49,999 nt of DNA from NCBI GenBank assembly GCA_007121535.1, contig SKKK01000147.1, positions 1 to 49,999 of the forward strand, written 5' to 3'. A program made the position numbers and the translations under genes. Position 1 is the first letter of the stretch, and each line of letters starts with the position of its first letter. Shown here one piece after another: positions 27,401 through 34,962 of this stretch. Source of the stretch: Planctomycetaceae bacterium. Lineage in GTDB: Bacteria > Planctomycetota > Planctomycetia > Pirellulales > Pirellulaceae. The notes beneath the pieces are model-generated. The model worked only from the letters and a program-made list of their open reading frames with translations, did no database searches and was not told where the DNA came from.

Positions 27401-28768
27401 ATGTTTCGTCAACACCATCGTCGTCGTTTTTTGCAAGCCATCGGGGCTGGCGCATCGTTCTGGGTACTCCGCGACAGCCGGTCGGCTCGTGCGTATCACG
27501 CCAATCAGAAGCTCGGGGCGGCTCTGGTGGGAGTCAGCGGGCGTGGCAGTTGGTTCGTCCAGATCGCCCCTCGCATCGGCACCGACGTGGTGGCCATGTG
27601 CGACGTCAATCAGCGGCGGGCCGCCGAGTCTTACGCGAAATTCCCGCACGCGCCCAAGTTCCAGGATTTTCGCCAGATGCTGGCCGAGTGCGACAAACAG
27701 ATCGACGCCGTGTTCGTCTCGACGCCCGACAACACGCACGCGGTGATTTGTGCGGCGGCCATGCGGGCGGGCAAGCACGTCTACTGCGAAAAACCGCTGA
27801 CGCACGACGTGGCCGAAGCCCGCGCGCTGCGCCAGATCGCCAGGCAGCAGGCCGTGGTCACGCAGATGGGCAATCAGGGGACCGCGACCGAAGCGTTTCG
27901 CCGGGCTGTCGAGTTGATCCGGGCCGGCGCGATCGGTGCGATCCAGGAGATCCATGTCTGGAACGGAGGGGGCACGGGGCCTCGCAAACCGCCTGAGGGC
28001 AGCCAATCGGTGCCTGAGGAATTGAACTGGGATCTATGGCTGGGTCCGGCAGCCGATCGGCCGTTTCACTCCCAGTGGCTCCGTTGGCACGGCTGGCGGG
28101 ATTTCGCCACCGGAAATGCCGGGAATTGGGGCCCGCACTGCGGCAATCTGCCTTTCAAAGCATTCGGCATCGATTCTTTGTGGTTCGCTGACCCCGCCAC
28201 TCAACCCAAGATCCGCGTACACGTCGAGATGTCGGAGACCGAGCGGATCGGATTCCCTCGCTGGTCCTCGATCCGCTACCAGGTTCCCGCTCGCGGTGCG
28301 TTGCCGCCTATCGAAATCCACCATCACCACGGAGCACCGGAAGGGCGCCAACGGATCGAACAGCATCTGGGCCGACGTCTGGACTGGGGCGACGCCGGCC
28401 AGCGCAAATGGAAGGAACACGGCGGCTGTTTGATCGTGGGCGCCGAAGGCATGTTGCAGTCCACGGAGCACAACTCTTCGTTCAGCCTGCTGCCCGAGGA
28501 CAAGTTCCGTGACTTCCAGGGGCCGCCTCGAACCCTACCGCGATCCGGCAGCCACGAGCGAGAATTCACGGCCGCCTGCCAAGGCGGTCCTCGACCGATG
28601 TCGAATTTCGACTACGCCGGGCCGCTCGTGGAATTCCTGCTGTTGGCAAACGTCGCGACGCAATTCGGCGAAACCCTGGAATTCGATCCGCTGGCCTGCA
28701 GGATCACCAACCACGACGAAGCCAACGCGGCCCTGAGCCGTCCGTACCGAAACGGCTGGACCTTGTGA
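27401..28768 (+). CDS. Gfo/Idh/MocA oxidoreductase with twin-arginine signal
   Basis: This is 455 residues. The ATG at 27401 has CGAGGAGCGAGGG upstream and begins FRQHHRRRFLQAIGAGASFW, a Tat-type signal. The Rossmann fold shows LGAALVGVSGRGSWFVQ, then DVVAMCDVNQRR and VSTPDNTHAVICAAAMRAGK. The family signature VYCEKPLTHDVAEA follows, with the catalytic-type lysine of E-K-P. The C-terminal domain has NWDLWLGPAADRPFH and GAHCGN-like GPHCGNLPFKA motifs common in planctomycete members. Such enzymes oxidise or reduce sugars with NAD(P), and the Tat signal implies export with bound cofactor. The substrate is unknown. It ends one base before a large symmetrical hairpin. Confidence 0.9.
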   Translation: MFRQHHRRRFLQAIGAGASFWVLRDSRSARAYHANQKLGAALVGVSGRGSWFVQIAPRIGTDVVAMCDVNQRRAAESYAKFPHAPKFQDFRQMLAECDKQIDAVFVSTPDNTHAVICAAAMRAGKHVYCEKPLTHDVAEARALRQIARQQAVVTQMGNQGTATEAFRRAVELIRAGAIGAIQEIHVWNGGGTGPRKPPEGSQSVPEELNWDLWLGPAADRPFHSQWLRWHGWRDFATGNAGNWGPHCGNLPFKAFGIDSLWFADPATQPKIRVHVEMSETERIGFPRWSSIRYQVPARGALPPIEIHHHHGAPEGRQRIEQHLGRRLDWGDAGQRKWKEHGGCLIVGAEGMLQSTEHNSSFSLLPEDKFRDFQGPPRTLPRSGSHEREFTAACQGGPRPMSNFDYAGPLVEFLLLANVATQFGETLEFDPLACRITNHDEANAALSRPYRNGWTL

Positions 28769-28848
28769 GCACCCGGCCGATCGTTTCTTGTTGATCGTGG
28801 TCGCCTTGCAAGGCGACCTTAATTGACAAGAAACTCCTGGCCGGGTGC
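28769..28848. terminator. Three-tier symmetrical inverted repeat between convergent genes
   Basis: GCACCCGGCC (28769-28778) pairs with GGCCGGGTGC (28839-28848), GTTTCTTGT (28783-28791) with ACAAGAAAC (28826-28834), and the centre is a 20-bp perfect palindrome, GGTCGCCTTGCAAGGCGACC (28799-28818). Internal loops are symmetrical: 4 against 4 and 7 against 7 bases. It starts one base after a stop codon and ends 14 bases before the converging gene. A bidirectional terminator is the plain reading; a mobile palindromic element is another. Confidence 0.7.
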
Positions 28849-28862
28849 TTACAGCGGACACG

Positions 28863-29294
28863 TCAATCCGCCCGGGTGTCGAAGATGGGCAGGATGGATT
28901 CCAACGCCTCCTCCGCTTCGGGACCCACGGCAGACAAAAAGAGTGTTGTACCACGCGCGGCGGCCAGCGACATCAGTTCCAGGATGCTCGTCGCATCCGC
29001 AACCTTGCCATCTCTGTAAATCATAACCTTCGCTTGATGTTTGCCAACGGTGCTCACGATCGCCAAGCATACCCGCATGTGGAGTCCACGTTTCCCGTTG
29101 ACGACAACAGTTCGTCGCACGGCGTCCTGAACAACCTCGGCGTGATCGCAACCGACCGTATCTTCTGTACCGGGGCACTTCTGGTGGTACATACTCGTTC
29201 TCGTGCTCATGGCTAGGTTTTCTTGTTTCGTGGGGGACGAATCCGCCGGCGCCGATGCTTTCCAGCGAACGATGACCGCCCCCGTCGACATCAT
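28863..29294 (-). CDS. HPr-family phosphocarrier protein, divergent
   Basis: This is 143 residues if it starts at the ATG at 29294, whose ATGA overlaps the stop of the upstream small gene. A start at 29210 would give 115. The HPr core lies at about residues 60-140: VVVNGKRGLHMRVCLAIVST carries the phosphorylatable histidine (H72) in RGLHMR, in place of the usual GLHARP. ADATSILELMSLAAARG places a serine (S103) at the Ser-46-like regulatory position. The fold ends EAEEALESILPIF. HPr relays phosphate in the PTS or, in bacteria without sugar transporters, in regulatory branches. The cysteine-containing N-terminal extension is unusual. No EI or EII gene is nearby. Confidence 0.7.
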   Translation of the reverse strand: MMSTGAVIVRWKASAPADSSPTKQENLAMSTRTSMYHQKCPGTEDTVGCDHAEVVQDAVRRTVVVNGKRGLHMRVCLAIVSTVGKHQAKVMIYRDGKVADATSILELMSLAAARGTTLFLSAVGPEAEEALESILPIFDTRAD

Positions 29295-29503
29295 TCTTCC
29301 GATTCGTCCGCCGTGTCATTGCTCAGGATACTCTCGTCAAACGGCACAAGTGGCAACTTCCACAAGCGCCCTTTTGCCCATCCCACCCTCCTTCTCATCC
29401 GTTCGCTTTCAGTCCAACCTCGGCGGATTCTCAGGCAAGCTGTCCGGATCTCTTCACGGGTGGGTATCGCTACGTTGACGTTCTTTCGAAGAAGTTGTCC
29501 CAC
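29291..29503 (-). CDS. Small unrecognised protein upstream of HPr
   Basis: This is 70 residues from a GTG at 29503 preceded by AAGGAGATGGAACC, the same kind of ribosome site used by clearly real genes in this window. The protein reads MGQLLRKNVNVAIPTREEI and continues basic and Trp-containing, ending acidic at NDTADESEE. TREEIRTACLRIRRGWTESE looks like two amphipathic helices. Its TGA stop overlaps the ATG of the HPr gene (ATGA), which suggests translational coupling. I do not recognise the family. DNA binding or a regulatory partner role is only a guess. Confidence 0.5.
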   Translation of the reverse strand: MGQLLRKNVNVAIPTREEIRTACLRIRRGWTESERMRRRVGWAKGRLWKLPLVPFDESILSNDTADESEE

Positions 29504-29705
29504 GGTTCCATCTCCTTGCTTCAAGACGAACGCTATCCCTCACAGGCTCCTTGACAATGCCGGGGTTTGTCAGGCGCTGCGTTTGTCGGCGCTGCAATTC
29601 CACACTCCAACGATTCGCCGATAGCGAAAAACCCTTGGCCCAACATCCGCCCGCACCAACCATTCCGTATCCGGCAGTGTAATCGCCGCCATCTGCCCCG
29701 ATGTC

Positions 29706-29936
29706 GTCTCGCGACGGCTCTCCGACTTGCAAACGGCGCGCCAATCCGAGTTTCGCGATTCCCATGATGAACTTCCACGAACCCGCCCTCTTCCCTACAG
29801 AAAATCACGGTGCTCTTGGGACTTCGTCCTTATGGGGAAACCAGCTCTTGGCGATACGGAGAAATGGGAAATTGGTGAACGCCTGGCGAAATGCCCTTGA
29901 TTCGGCGCGCCGCTCGCTTCTGGGCGCTACTCCTGC
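29706..29936 (+). repeat. Dispersed element, copy A
   Basis: Two words are shared with copy B at 30690-30857: TGCAAACGGCGCGCCAATCC plus 6 bases (29728-29753, identical to 30711-30736) and TTCGGCGCGCCGCT near 29901. The second word opens a short frame reading MPxIRRAAxFWAL in both copies. The interior differs in length. On the opposite strand both copies give the peptide TRIGAPFA. The surrounding gap, 29504-30139, contains no gene I can support. Confidence 0.6.
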
Positions 29937-30139
29937 TCGTCCGGACGAGCATCGGCCAGGGCATTGTGGATCAATCGCAATTCAGCGCGGAAATGGCCCC
30001 CAAATCGGTCCGGTCAGATTTCGGACATCAGCCGCCTGATGACCCCTTGGACGGACCAGCCGGCCGCGCGCCGATGAAGACACCACTCGTTTGGTGATAC
30101 ATGATTCCACTATCCTGACTGTCAGACGTGGTGTTCCCC

Positions 30140-30538
30140 TTAGATAGGCGGCAGGCCGATACGAAACAAGGTTTTGCTCCCGCGTGAGGCCAACACCGAG
30201 CGAATGGCTCGTTCAAGTTCCGCGAAGTCGCTTCCCTTCTCAATGCAGGCGGCGGCGAAATTGCTGCGGGCATCGCGCATGCAGAGTTCAGCGTTGTTGG
30301 TATACAGAATAACCCGAATGCCAGGATCCATGGTGGCGATACGCTCGGCAGCTTCCAGTCCATTGAGTTGCGGCATCCAGATATCCAAGATCGCCAGGTC
30401 GGGCCGCTCCGACCCGACCGTATCAACCGCCTCCTTGCCATCCCGCGCAAGCAGCACCCGGTACCCCTCGTCTTCGAGTTCCTGTTTCACGAACTCGCGA
30501 ATGCTTGCGGAGTCATCGGCAAAGAGAATCGTAGTCAA
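30140..30538 (-). CDS. CheY-like single-domain response regulator
   Basis: This is 132 residues from a TTG at 30538, the first start after an in-frame TAA and preceded by GATGGGG. The receiver landmarks are complete: the acidic pair in LFADDS, the phosphoacceptor D52 in LAILDIWMP, T80 in ILYTNN and K101 in IEKGSD. There is no output domain, so it works through protein contacts, as CheY, Spo0F or a kinase regulator does. The residues after helix 5 (SRGSKTLFRIGLPPI) form a short tail. It lies downstream of the sigma-54 activator on the same strand, separated by 307 bp of repeat-containing DNA. A functional link is possible but unproven. Confidence 0.88.
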   Translation of the reverse strand: MTTILFADDSASIREFVKQELEDEGYRVLLARDGKEAVDTVGSERPDLAILDIWMPQLNGLEAAERIATMDPGIRVILYTNNAELCMRDARSNFAAACIEKGSDFAELERAIRSVLASRGSKTLFRIGLPPI

Positions 30539-30689
30539 GTTTTACCCCATCACAATAAGTACACAGCACACCGGTTGAACCGGGCAACCGAGCATGATCC
30601 GGTCCCGAAGGCGAGGCAGTCTTGGCAGCGCCTTCGTGGCCAGACATGGCCTGCAACAGGTTCGTGGCACGAAAACCACAACATGTGGT

Positions 30690-30857
30690 CTCGCGATGGG
30701 TTTTTCGACGTGCAAACGGCGCGCCAATCCGAGTTTTTCGCTCGCCATGGTGAACCACCGCCACGCCTGCTGCAGCGGACCTCCAAATGCCGATCGCGGT
30801 TACGCGATCATGCCCCGGATTCGGCGCGCCGCTCACTTCTGGGCGCTATTCTTGCAG
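30690..30857 (+). repeat. Dispersed element, copy B
   Basis: This is a partner of copy A at 29706-29936, in the same orientation. It shares the word at 30711-30736 and the GGATTCGGCGCGCCGCTCAC word near 30819-30838. Its right end runs through the last codons of the sigma-54 activator gene (stop at 30846), so the final residues of that protein may derive from the repeat. The remainder of the gap 30539-30689 shows nothing further. Confidence 0.6.
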
Positions 30858-32279
30858 TGAATCCGCGTCGGCGACCAGATGATACTTCTGGAGTTTGTGA
30901 TACAGCGTTTGCCGAGGCAAACCCAGCAGCCGCGCAGCATGAGTCTGGTTGCCCTGCGTCTGACGAAGAGCTTCGGCGATCAGGAGGACTTCGACCCTTT
31001 GAAGGAACCGCTCGTGTGCGGCATCGCCCGCAAAAGAGCGGAGATACCTTCGCACCATATCCCGGAGTTGCTCGTCGTCTGTGAGCCCCAGCCCAGAGGC
31101 GGCCCGTTGGTTGGCTTGAACCAACAGCGGCGAAAGGTCCGCGGCCTGAATGGGATGGCCCCCGGTCGCGATCATCACTCGATAGAGGCAATGTTCAAGC
31201 TCGCGCACGTTGCCAGGCCATGTGTGAACTCGTAAGACGTCCATCGCCTCGTGGGACAACACCGGTCTGTCCGTTTTCAACTCCCTGGCGAATCGGCTCA
31301 CGAAGTACTCCACAAGGTGGGGTATGTCCTCTCGCCTTTCTCGGAGCGGCGGCAGGTGGATCGAGAACACCTTGAGGCGGTGAAAAAGGTCGTCCCGAAA
31401 ACTGCCTTCGGCCATCGCCTTCTCGAAGTTGCGGTTGGTGGCGGCAAGCACGCGGACGTCGCTGCAAATCGTCTTGTTGCCGCCCAATCGCTGGAAGCTC
31501 TTGTCTTGGAGCACGCGGAGAACTTTGGCTTGAACTCCCAAAGGCATATCCCCGATCTCATCGAGGAATATCGTGCCTTGGTTTGCCTGCTGGAACTTGC
31601 CGACCCGCTCCCCAACCGCACCCGTAAATGCCCCGCGCTCGTGGCCAAACAGCTCGCTTTCCAAGAGCGTCTCGGGGATGGCCGCGCAATTGACGACGAT
31701 CAGCAGCTTATCCGAACGCGAGCTGTGCTGGTAGATCGCGCGGGCAACCAGCTCCTTTCCGGTCCCGGACTCGCCTCGAATCAACACCGCGGCATCGGTA
31801 TTTGCCACGCGCCCGATGGCCTTGTACACCTCCTGCATCGCGGGACTCTGTCCAACGATGGCGTCTCCTGTTTCGGTTGCCCTCGTCGTTCCGACCGCGA
31901 CCTGGCCTCGCATTAACCTGACCCCCGCCAGGGCTCGCTCGATCGTTGCCAGTATCTGTTTGGGTTCAATGGGCTTCAAGTGGTAATCGAAGGCACCCAA
32001 TTTGGCAGCCTCAATGGCCGTGCTCATGGTGCCATGCCCGGTAATCACCACGACAGGGAGCTTCGGGTACTCCTGCTCGATGCGTCGAAGCGCTTCCAAG
32101 CCGCTCATGCCCGGCAGTTGGATGTCAAGAATGACCAGATCCGCTGGTCTGTCGTGGAGTCGCTCCAGGGCTGCCTCTGCACGTGCCGCGGTCACCACCT
32201 CGTGCTCCAGACCGCGAAGAATCTCTTCAAAAGCGGCTAACATGGAGGGGTCATCGTCCACCACAAGGATCTCACTCAT
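30846..32279 (-). CDS. NtrC-family sigma-54-dependent response regulator
   Basis: This is 477 residues from the ATG at 32279 (AGGGGAAA upstream). Receiver domain 1-120: [10 protein letters not shown]52 in [22 protein letters not shown] and the lysine in [11 protein letters not shown]+ domain about 145-380: Walker A GESGTGKE, the sigma-54 contact loop [13 protein letters not shown], Walker [13 protein letters not shown] and the arginine-finger region [20 protein letters not shown]. The C-terminal Fis-type helix-turn-helix reads [20 protein letters not shown]. It activates RNA polymerase with sigma-54 in response to phosphorylation. Its start overlaps by 8 bp the stop of a kinase gene that is now almost entirely deleted, so it is presumably an orphan or cross-wired regulator. 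Confidence 0.95.
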   Translation of the reverse strand: MSEILVVDDDPSMLAAFEEILRGLEHEVVTAARAEAALERLHDRPADLVILDIQLPGMSGLEALRRIEQEYPKLPVVVITGHGTMSTAIEAAKLGAFDYHLKPIEPKQILATIERALAGVRLMRGQVAVGTTRATETGDAIVGQSPAMQEVYKAIGRVANTDAAVLIRGESGTGKELVARAIYQHSSRSDKLLIVVNCAAIPETLLESELFGHERGAFTGAVGERVGKFQQANQGTIFLDEIGDMPLGVQAKVLRVLQDKSFQRLGGNKTICSDVRVLAATNRNFEKAMAEGSFRDDLFHRLKVFSIHLPPLRERREDIPHLVEYFVSRFARELKTDRPVLSHEAMDVLRVHTWPGNVRELEHCLYRVMIATGGHPIQAADLSPLLVQANQRAASGLGLTDDEQLRDMVRRYLRSFAGDAAHERFLQRVEVLLIAEALRQTQGNQTHAARLLGLPRQTLYHKLQKYHLVADADSLQE

Positions 32280-32384
32280 CGTGCGTTTCCCCTGCCACTC
32301 GAAGTCGAATCGCGAAAGAAGTACCATCTAGCGTGGATGATTCCAGTACAAGGTGCCCATGATGTGCCGCCAAAGTTGGAAGTT
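32272..32384 (-). pseudogene. 3' remnant of a sensor histidine kinase
   Basis: A frame ending at TGA 32274-32272 reads AAHHGHLVLESSTLDGTSFA and then [14 protein letters not shown]-x-L-x-L-x-S then G-T-x-F-x-I-x-L is the closing signature of the HATPase_c domain of histidine kinases. The stop overlaps the ATG of the NtrC-type regulator (ATGAGTGA), the normal arrangement for a kinase-regulator pair. Upstream, the frame breaks within about 35 codons at the edge of an inverted-repeat element starting at 32385. Everything before, including the H-box and most of the ATPase, is absent. Confidence 0.75.
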
Positions 32385-32494
32385 GGGGTCAGGTCTTGAC
32401 ATTTAACTTTTTGTTTACTCTACAGTCGGGTCTTGACATTCTGCTTTGTGGTGGGTCTCTCTGCCGAAAAAGTTAAATGTCAAGACCTGACCCC
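32385..32494. repeat. REP/BIME-like element with perfect 28-bp inverted repeats
   Basis: The left arm at 32385-32412 (beginning GGGGTCAGGTCTTGACATTT) and the right arm at 32467-32494 (ending TGTCAAGACCTGACCCC) are exact inverted copies over 28 bp, separated by 54 bp. That interval contains another partial copy (GGGTCTTGACATT near 32429). The GGTCAGGTCTTGACATTTAA word is one I know from intergenic repeats tied to REP-associated tyrosine transposases. A transposase of that type lies at the end of the window. Confidence 0.85.
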
Positions 32495-32578
32495 GGTATT
32501 GCTGGGACCACTGGTCGATGACCTCGCTTGCCCCGCCGGTAGCGCTTCGCTATTGTATCGTCGTCTGGGCTCAGCTCT

Positions 32579-32609
32579 GTCTGAAAAGGGGTCAGACCCT
32601 TTTTCAGAC
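32579..32609. repeat. Second REP-like hairpin
   Basis: GTCTGAAAAGGGGTC (32579-32593) and GACCCTTTTTCAGAC (32595-32609) are inverted copies with one mismatch around a single A. The word GGGGTCAGACCC also links it to the REP-like family next door. The remaining gap to 32789 is without recognised genes and should contain the promoter of the DUF502 gene. Confidence 0.65.
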
Positions 32610-32789
32610 AAAGCCTGGCACGGTCCGTTGTCGATGGATCGACAGCCGGGGTGAACACGGATCGGAAAACACGCGGTATACTAAAAGAGCACCGTTGACG
32701 TTGCTCCGCCCAGGATCTGACGTGGCCGCCGTTTTCGTCATCGAACCTTGGGTTATCGTACCGGTCCGCCCTTAAAACTCGATCCATCC

Positions 32790-33785
32790 ATGCAGCCACA
32801 ACCACCCGATTTTACCGATAAATCGACGACCGCTACTCACCCTTTCCGACGAGCGTTGCTGCGCGGTCTGGGGATCGTGCTGCCGCCGTTGTTGACGGTC
32901 GTCGTCTTCATCTGGGCTTGGACCTTGATCGATCAATACGTACTTCGTCCTGTCGAGGGGGTCGCCTCCTGGGCTCTGATCCGTATGGAATGGGATGTTC
33001 GCCGCTCGCAACCCGACGAAGCAGTTATCGACGACTACCAGCTTTTGAGCACTCGAGAATGGATTCCTCGCCACGTTTACGAAAGAGTCACCGAGAATCC
33101 CGGCACCGAAAGACCGGTGACGGCCGGTCAGTACTACCGCCGGTACGTGCGGATTCAGTACCTCCAGCCTTGGGTCGTCATTCCCACTTTTCTGCTATTC
33201 TTCATTTCGCTGCTGTACCTGCTGGGTTGGCTGCTAGCGGCCGGGGTGGGACGCCTGATGTGGGCATCGTTCGAGCGTCTTATCGATCGGCTGCCCCTGA
33301 TCCGCAACGTGTATTCGTCGGTCAAACAGGTGACCGATTTTGTATTCAGCGAACAGACCATCGAATTTAACCGGGTTGTGGCAGTCGAGTACCCCCGAAA
33401 GGGTATATGGTCGATTGGTTTCGTGACGGGCGAGAGCTTGTTGGATATCCGATCGGCGGTGAACGAACCGGTGGTCAGCCTGTTGATGCCGACATCCCCG
33501 TTGCCGATGACGGGTTTCACGATTACGGTACTGAAGAGCGAGACGATCGATTTGGACATGACCGTCGATCAAGCCGTCCAGTTCATGGTCAGTTGTGGTG
33601 TGGTCGTTCCGCCGCGGCAGCTTCAACGCTCCGAACGTCCTTCCCGTTTGTCGGCAGAATTGTTTTCCACTGCCAAGCTGCCCGGGGCCTCATCATCAGG
33701 CGATGACTCGTCTTCGTCCGACGTCAAAGATTCGGCAACAAGTTCGTCGCCATCGGCTTCCAACCACAAACCGTCGAAATCCTGA
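32790..33785 (+). CDS. DUF502 family membrane protein
   Basis: This is 331 residues from the ATG at 32790; an upstream TTG at 32748 adds an unlikely leader. Two membrane segments are clear: LGIVLPPLLTVVVFIWAWTL (about 24-43) and WVVIPTFLLFFISLLYLLGW (about 130-150). They are separated by an outside or periplasmic loop of about 85 residues. DUF502 signatures follow: ERLIDRLPLIRNVYSSVKQV and VVAVEYPRKGIWSIGFVTGE, then VSLLMPTSPLPMTGFTITVL. The last 45 residues are a Ser/Asp/Lys-rich disordered tail. The function of DUF502 is not established. It is followed 86 bp later by hemC on the same strand. Confidence 0.88.
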   Translation: MQPQPPDFTDKSTTATHPFRRALLRGLGIVLPPLLTVVVFIWAWTLIDQYVLRPVEGVASWALIRMEWDVRRSQPDEAVIDDYQLLSTREWIPRHVYERVTENPGTERPVTAGQYYRRYVRIQYLQPWVVIPTFLLFFISLLYLLGWLLAAGVGRLMWASFERLIDRLPLIRNVYSSVKQVTDFVFSEQTIEFNRVVAVEYPRKGIWSIGFVTGESLLDIRSAVNEPVVSLLMPTSPLPMTGFTITVLKSETIDLDMTVDQAVQFMVSCGVVVPPRQLQRSERPSRLSAELFSTAKLPGASSSGDDSSSSDVKDSATSSSPSASNHKPSKS

Positions 33786-33813
33786 GGACCGGACAATGAA
33801 TGAGCGTCGTATT

Positions 33814-33864
33814 TCGCGCAAGGGGGTCGGGAGTCGTTTTTGTAGAAAGCGGGTTCCATGTGGT
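33814..33864 (+). repeat. Dispersed repeat, copy 1, just upstream of hemC
   Basis: The segment TCGCGCAAGGGG through GGGTTCCATGTGGT matches the reverse complement of 45980-46028 with scattered differences. Both copies give the peptide GVGSRFxxKRVPCG in one frame. It fills the space between the DUF502 stop and the hemC start. An in-frame ATG at 33800 would make hemC begin inside this repeat, which argues against that start. Confidence 0.65.
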
Positions 33865-33871
33865 GATCACC

Positions 33872-34840
33872 ATGCCATCCGTTGATGCTTCCTCCAGTAC
33901 GAGGTCTTCGAACCGGTCGCCGTTGCGTCTGGGCACGCGAGGCAGCGCGTTGGCTCGCTGGCAAGCGCAATGGGTTGCCGCTCAGCTCCAGCGGCTTGGC
34001 ACGGATGTCCAGCTCGTCATCATCTCGACACAAGGCGATGTCAGCTCCCAACCGTTGGATCAGATCGGGGGGCAGGGCGTCTTTACCAAGGAGATTCAAC
34101 GTGCGCTGCTGGATGTTCGTATCGACGTGGCGGTTCACAGTTTGAAGGATCTTCCGACCGAGCCTGTTGACGGCTTGACTCTGGCTGCGATCCCCCAGCG
34201 GGACAGCAATCATGATGTGCTGATATGCCGCCAAGCTGCCGATATCGACGGGTTACCAGCGGGCAGCCGCGTGGGCACGGGCAGCAATCGGCGCCGCGCT
34301 CAATTGTTGTTCCACCGTCACGACCTGGTCGTTCGCGGCATTCGCGGCAACGTGGAGACCAGGCTACGCAAGTTGGACGAGGGCCAATTCGATGCCTTGA
34401 TTCTGGCCGAGGCTGGACTTCGTCGTTTGGGACTTCAACAGCACGCGACATGGGTCATTCCACGATCGTGGATGCTGCCCGCTGTGGGGCAAGGCGCGTT
34501 GGGGATCGAAATCCGTAACGACGACCGGCAAACCGATCAGGCAGTGGCGCCGTTGAACCACTTGGAAACCAGTGCGGCCGTTCGGGCGGAACGCAGCATG
34601 TTGCGGGCGCTACGCGCCGGTTGTCTGGCGCCGGTAGGGGTTTGGGCCAGGGTCGAACACGATTCGATTCGATTGGATGGCATCGTGCTCAGCCTGGATG
34701 GAACCTGCCGTTTGGCCGTCTCGGTGGCAGGCCCTCTGTCCGAACCCGTCGCTCTGGGCGTCCTGGCAGCGGAGCGTCTGGCGGCCCAAGGCGCTGCGGA
34801 TCTGATTCGGCAAAGCCGGGACGACCACGACTTATCGTAA
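33872..34840 (+). CDS. hemC: Porphobilinogen deaminase (hydroxymethylbilane synthase)
   Basis: This is 322 residues from the ATG at 33872. The enzyme polymerises four porphobilinogens to hydroxymethylbilane in haem and corrin synthesis. Motifs: LRLGTRGSALARWQAQWVAA, VIISTQGD, GQGVFTKEIQRALLDVRID, VAVHSLKDLPT (catalytic aspartate region), VGTGSNRRRAQLL and IRGNVETRLRKL. The cofactor cysteine is in LRAGCLAPVGVWA, which attaches dipyrromethane. Length is normal. An ATG at 33800 with GAGG upstream would add 24 residues encoded by a dispersed repeat, so I prefer the later start despite its weak ribosome site. Haem and B12 precursors are relevant to the cobalamin-dependent MetH in the same window, though the genes are far apart. 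Confidence 0.95.
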   Translation: MPSVDASSSTRSSNRSPLRLGTRGSALARWQAQWVAAQLQRLGTDVQLVIISTQGDVSSQPLDQIGGQGVFTKEIQRALLDVRIDVAVHSLKDLPTEPVDGLTLAAIPQRDSNHDVLICRQAADIDGLPAGSRVGTGSNRRRAQLLFHRHDLVVRGIRGNVETRLRKLDEGQFDALILAEAGLRRLGLQQHATWVIPRSWMLPAVGQGALGIEIRNDDRQTDQAVAPLNHLETSAAVRAERSMLRALRAGCLAPVGVWARVEHDSIRLDGIVLSLDGTCRLAVSVAGPLSEPVALGVLAAERLAAQGAADLIRQSRDDHDLS

Positions 34841-34962
34841 CGGTTTTCCTGTTGATTCGGGCGATTCCGGCCGATCATACCTTCAGGGACGGGGTCCAAT
34901 CGGCCCGCGTCTGCTTGGGCCTCGCCCATGTTTTCGAACGATTGAAGGGGAAGGACGGAATC

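Noticed and set aside
29533-29808. Minus-strand frame containing TRIGAPFA, and its partner at 30513-30836
   Set aside because: Both are translations of the same dispersed repeat.
29891-30097. Short plus-strand frame starting MPLIRRAARFWALLLLV, signal-peptide-like
   Set aside because: The same start is present in repeat copy B, where it stops after 16 codons; it belongs to the dispersed element.
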